Shown here one piece after another: positions 59,998-62,365 of a stretch of 62,365 nucleotides of DNA. The stretch lies in the NCBI GenBank assembly GCA_020850755.1, contig JADZEB010000058.1, positions 1 through 62,365 of the forward strand, given 5' to 3'. This DNA is from Alphaproteobacteria bacterium (GTDB lineage Bacteria; Pseudomonadota; Alphaproteobacteria; Acetobacterales; Acetobacteraceae). The position numbers were made by a program, and so were the translations under genes. Under the pieces are notes generated by a model. That model was given only the letters and a program-made list of their open reading frames with translations. It ran no database searches and was not told the origin of the DNA. Each line of letters begins with the position of its first letter. The stretch's first letter is position 1.

Positions 59998-61047
59998 ATG
60001 ACCAACGCGTTCACGCTTGCCGTGGATGCGATGGGTGGCGATCGCGCGCCAGAGATGGTGGTCGCCGGGATTGACCAGGCCTGCGAACGCCATCCGGACG
60101 CGACCTTCCTGCTGGTGGGTGACGAGGCGAAGCTGGCGCCGCTCCTGGCCAAGGCCAGGCGCGCGCAGACGGCCTGCACGATCCGCCACACCACGGCGAT
60201 GATCCCGAACGAGATGCGCGCGAGCCAGGCGATCCGCCAGGGCCGCGGCTCCTCGATGCGGCTGGCGATCGACGCGGTGGATGCGGGCGAGGCCGAGGGC
60301 GTCGTCTCCGCCGGGAACACGGGCGCCCTGATGGCGCTGGCCAAGATCGTGCTCCGCACCCTGCCCGGCATCGCGCGGCCCGCCATGGCCGCGATCGCGC
60401 CCTCGCAGCGCGGTGATGTGGTGATGCTCGATCTTGGCGCCAATGTCGAATGCGATACGCGCAACCTCGTGCAGTTCGCGATCATGGGCGATGTGTTCGC
60501 GCGCACCGTGCTCGGCCTGCCCGAGCCGCGCATCGGGCTGATGAATGTCGGCAGCGAGGACATCAAGGGCGACGACCGCGTGCGCGAGGCGGCCAATGTG
60601 CTGCGCGCCTCGCCGCTGACCGGGCATTTCCACGGCTTCGTCGAGGGCCACGACATCGCCGCCGGCACGGTGGACGTGGTGGTGATGGACGGATTCACTG
60701 GCAATGTCGCGCTCAAGACCGGGGAGGGCGCGCTCAAGCTCACCCGGGACATGCTGAAGCAGGTCTTCACCAGTTCGATCGCCGCGCGCATCGGCTATCT
60801 GCTGGCCAGGCCCGCCCTGGTGCGCCTGCGCGAATGGCTCGATCCGCGCCGCTACAATGGCGCGATCCTGCTCGGCCTCAATGGCGTGGTGGTGAAAAGC
60901 CATGGCGGCACCGACGCCTTCGGCTTCGCCCACGCCGTGGACGTGGCGATGGACATGGTTACGCATCGCTTCAACGACCTTATCCGCGCCGAGCTTGGCC
61001 GTTTCGGCGCCGATGAAAACGGGACGCAGCGCAGCCTGGCAGGCTAG
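59998..61047 (+). CDS. plsX: Phosphate acyltransferase PlsX
   Basis: Makes acyl-phosphate from acyl-ACP for phosphatidic acid synthesis. The 349 residues begin [18 protein letters not shown], with [26 protein letters not shown] written as two motifs ([28 protein letters not shown]), [32 protein letters not shown] and [18 protein letters not shown]. Amphipathic helices in the second half let it associate with the membrane. fabH follows 50 bases later. Confidence 0.97.
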   Translation: MTNAFTLAVDAMGGDRAPEMVVAGIDQACERHPDATFLLVGDEAKLAPLLAKARRAQTACTIRHTTAMIPNEMRASQAIRQGRGSSMRLAIDAVDAGEAEGVVSAGNTGALMALAKIVLRTLPGIARPAMAAIAPSQRGDVVMLDLGANVECDTRNLVQFAIMGDVFARTVLGLPEPRIGLMNVGSEDIKGDDRVREAANVLRASPLTGHFHGFVEGHDIAAGTVDVVVMDGFTGNVALKTGEGALKLTRDMLKQVFTSSIAARIGYLLARPALVRLREWLDPRRYNGAILLGLNGVVVKSHGGTDAFGFAHAVDVAMDMVTHRFNDLIRAELGRFGADENGTQRSLAG

Positions 61048-61097
61048 ACTGCGCTGTTGCATCAACCCGACTCGCCTTCCCAAGGGACTTCTGCCCT

Positions 61098-62072
61098 ATG
61101 GTCGTTCGTTCGCTGATTGCCGGCTGTGGTGCCTACCTGCCGGCCCGTATCGTTTCCAACGCCGAGCTGGCCGAGCGCGTCGAAACCACCGATGCCTGGA
61201 TCCAGGAGCGGACCGGCATCCGCCAGCGCCATGTCGCGGCCGAGGACGAGGCGACCTCCGATCTTGCCGTCAGGGCCGCCGAGGCGGCGCTGGCCGATGC
61301 CGGCATCGCGGCAGCTGCGGTGGACCTGATCATCGTCGCCACCACCACGCCCGACCAGACCTTCCCGGCCACGGCGGCGCGGGTGCAGGCCAAGCTCGGC
61401 GTCACCAAGGGCTCGGCCTTCGACGTGCAGGCAGTGTGCTCGGGCTTCGTGTTCGCGCTGGCGATCGCCGACAATTTCATCCGCCTGGGCCAGGCGCGCA
61501 CCGCGCTCGTGATCGGCGCGGAAACCTTCACCCGCTTGCTCGACTGGGCCGACCGCACCACCTGCGTGCTCTTCGGCGACGGCGCCGGGGCGGTGGTGCT
61601 GACGCGCGGCGAGGGCAAGGGCGACACCACGGATCGCGGGGTGCTGACCACCCACCTGCACACCGACGGCGCGCACGCCGACATCCTCTATGTCGATGGC
61701 GGCCCGTCTTCGACCATGACGGTCGGGCATGTGCGCATGCTGGGCAAGGAAGTGTTCAAGCATGCCGTGACGCGGCTGGCGGAGTCGGTCGAGGAGGCGC
61801 TGGCGGCGACCGGCCTGCCGGCCTCGGCGATCGACTGGCTGGTGCCGCACCAGGCCAACCGGCGCATCATCGACGCCACCGCCCGCAGGCTCGGCCTGTC
61901 CACCGAGCGCGTGGTGCTGACGGTCGATCGCCACGCCAACACCTCGGCCGCCTCGATCCCGCTGGCGCTGGCCGAGGCGCGGGCCGATGGCCGCATCCGC
62001 CCCGGCCAGCTTGTCCTGCTTGAGGCGATGGGCGGCGGCCTGACCTGGGGTGCGGCGCTGGTTCGCATCTAG
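61098..62072 (+). CDS. fabH: 3-oxoacyl-[ACP] synthase III
   Basis: Starts fatty acid synthesis by condensing acetyl-CoA with malonyl-ACP. The 324 residues show the [14 protein letters not shown] motif, nucleophile Cys114 in [15 protein letters not shown], the His in [11 protein letters not shown], and the Asn in [12 protein letters not shown]. Its substrate range cannot be read from sequence. Between plsX and ihfA, the standard alphaproteobacterial order. Confidence 0.97.
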   Translation: MVVRSLIAGCGAYLPARIVSNAELAERVETTDAWIQERTGIRQRHVAAEDEATSDLAVRAAEAALADAGIAAAAVDLIIVATTTPDQTFPATAARVQAKLGVTKGSAFDVQAVCSGFVFALAIADNFIRLGQARTALVIGAETFTRLLDWADRTTCVLFGDGAGAVVLTRGEGKGDTTDRGVLTTHLHTDGAHADILYVDGGPSSTMTVGHVRMLGKEVFKHAVTRLAESVEEALAATGLPASAIDWLVPHQANRRIIDATARRLGLSTERVVLTVDRHANTSAASIPLALAEARADGRIRPGQLVLLEAMGGGLTWGAALVRI

Positions 62073-62100
62073 GCCGGGCCGGCGTTCCGGCGGCATTGCG

Positions 62101-62121
62101 GGGCGCGCGGCGCCTTTGTTT
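62101..62121 (+). terminator. Weak hairpin and T-rich run after fabH
   Basis: GGCGC, loop GCG, GCGCC, then TTTGTTT. A short stem, so only a candidate, 30 bases after the fabH stop. Confidence 0.3.
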
Positions 62122-62229
62122 CCAGCGTCACGGTAGTCGGTGCATGGGCGCATCTTGGCGCCACGCGCGCGCATGCCCGCAACATCTAGCTATAGTATCG
62201 CTGGAGTCGGAGCCCATAGGACTCTGATA

Positions 62230-62258
62230 TTGACGATTTTTCTGCTCATTGCTACGGT
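62230..62258 (+). promoter_or_regulatory. Candidate promoter for ihfA
   Basis: TTGACG and TACGGT with an exact 17-base spacer, 33 bases before the ihfA ATG, in a distinctly AT-rich leader (62185-62260). The -35 box is the closest to consensus noted in the window. Confidence 0.5.
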
Positions 62259-62291
62259 GCTGCATCAACCGGCAGGCGCAAGGTCCAGCAC

Positions 62292-62365
62292 ATGGCCGAA
62301 AATACCGTCACGCGGGCACAGCTCAGCGAGCTGATCTACCAGCAGGTCGGCCTTTCCCGCAACGA
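62292..62365 (+). CDS. ihfA: Integration host factor alpha subunit, 3'-truncated by window edge
   Basis: The first 24 residues (MAENTVTRAQLSELIYQQVG, then LSRN) match the N-terminus of IHF alpha, a DNA-bending nucleoid protein. The gene continues past the window. Its place after fabH supports the call. Confidence 0.85.
   Translation, partial: MAENTVTRAQLSELIYQQVGLSRN

Noticed and set aside
62140-62334. 64-codon open frame overlapping the ihfA start
   Set aside because: Out of frame with ihfA and includes its promoter region; no family resemblance.

Overview
This window is a GC-rich (roughly 70% by eye) stretch of bacterial chromosome. Gene content and order point to an alphaproteobacterium of the Rhodospirillales, probably Acetobacteraceae. 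The indicators are a PDH cluster with a lipoylated E1-beta running into lipA and a coq10-like gene, the string pdxJ-acpS-lepB-rnc-era-recO-parC, the string glyA-nrdR-ribD-ribE-ribB-ribH-nusB-thiL, and a terminal yceD-rpmF-plsX-fabH-ihfA block. The assignment is inferred from these features only; no database was searched. I see no tRNA, rRNA, CRISPR array, IS element or prophage.

Layout. 1-4.7 kb: 3' part of pyrG, a small orphan gene, a DUF1624-type membrane protein (minus), eno and an ftsB-like gene. 5-12 kb: pdhA-pdhB-pdhC-lpd-lipA and a START-domain gene, i.e. pyruvate dehydrogenase with its lipoate supply. 12-18 kb: a threonine aldolase-like gene converging on a tight minus-strand operon (lytic transglycosylase, HAD-like protein, alpha/beta hydrolase, pgpA, cinA). 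18-22.5 kb: dapA, smpB, a cytosolic sulfite-oxidase-fold protein, a minus-strand pair (NYN nuclease-like and family-5 uracil-DNA glycosylase) and folK. 22.6-32.7 kb: rpoZ, rsh, pdxJ, acpS, lepB, rnc, era, recO, parC and bioY, mostly overlapping by 1-4 bases.

32.7-46 kb is the most accessory part. It holds an interrupted bpt aminoacyl-transferase gene, a penicillin-acylase-family hydrolase, an orphan papain-like cysteine protease, a TTT-type binding protein, an aldehyde dehydrogenase, a class III CoA-transferase, two alpha/beta hydrolases, an O-acetylhomoserine sulfhydrylase, a small DUF6898-like gene and a secreted dienelactone-hydrolase-like protein. 46-55 kb: rpiB, glyA, nrdR, the riboflavin genes, nusB, thiL and an MFS transporter. 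55-62 kb: hppA, bamE, cytochrome bc1 chaperone, yceD, rpmF, plsX, fabH and the start of ihfA.

The observations most worth following are: (1) bpt carries an in-frame amber codon where a conserved Tyr is expected, with the family C-terminus intact beyond it; (2) an operonic L-2-haloacid-dehalogenase-like protein lacks the nucleophilic Asp and several other active-site residues, so it looks like a conserved pseudoenzyme; (3) a standalone Cys-His-Asp papain/C39-like protein sits in a non-core region behind a perfect inverted repeat; (4) RibB carries a GTP-cyclohydrolase-II-like domain with all three zinc cysteines replaced. No complete undescribed multi-gene system could be demonstrated from sequence alone.
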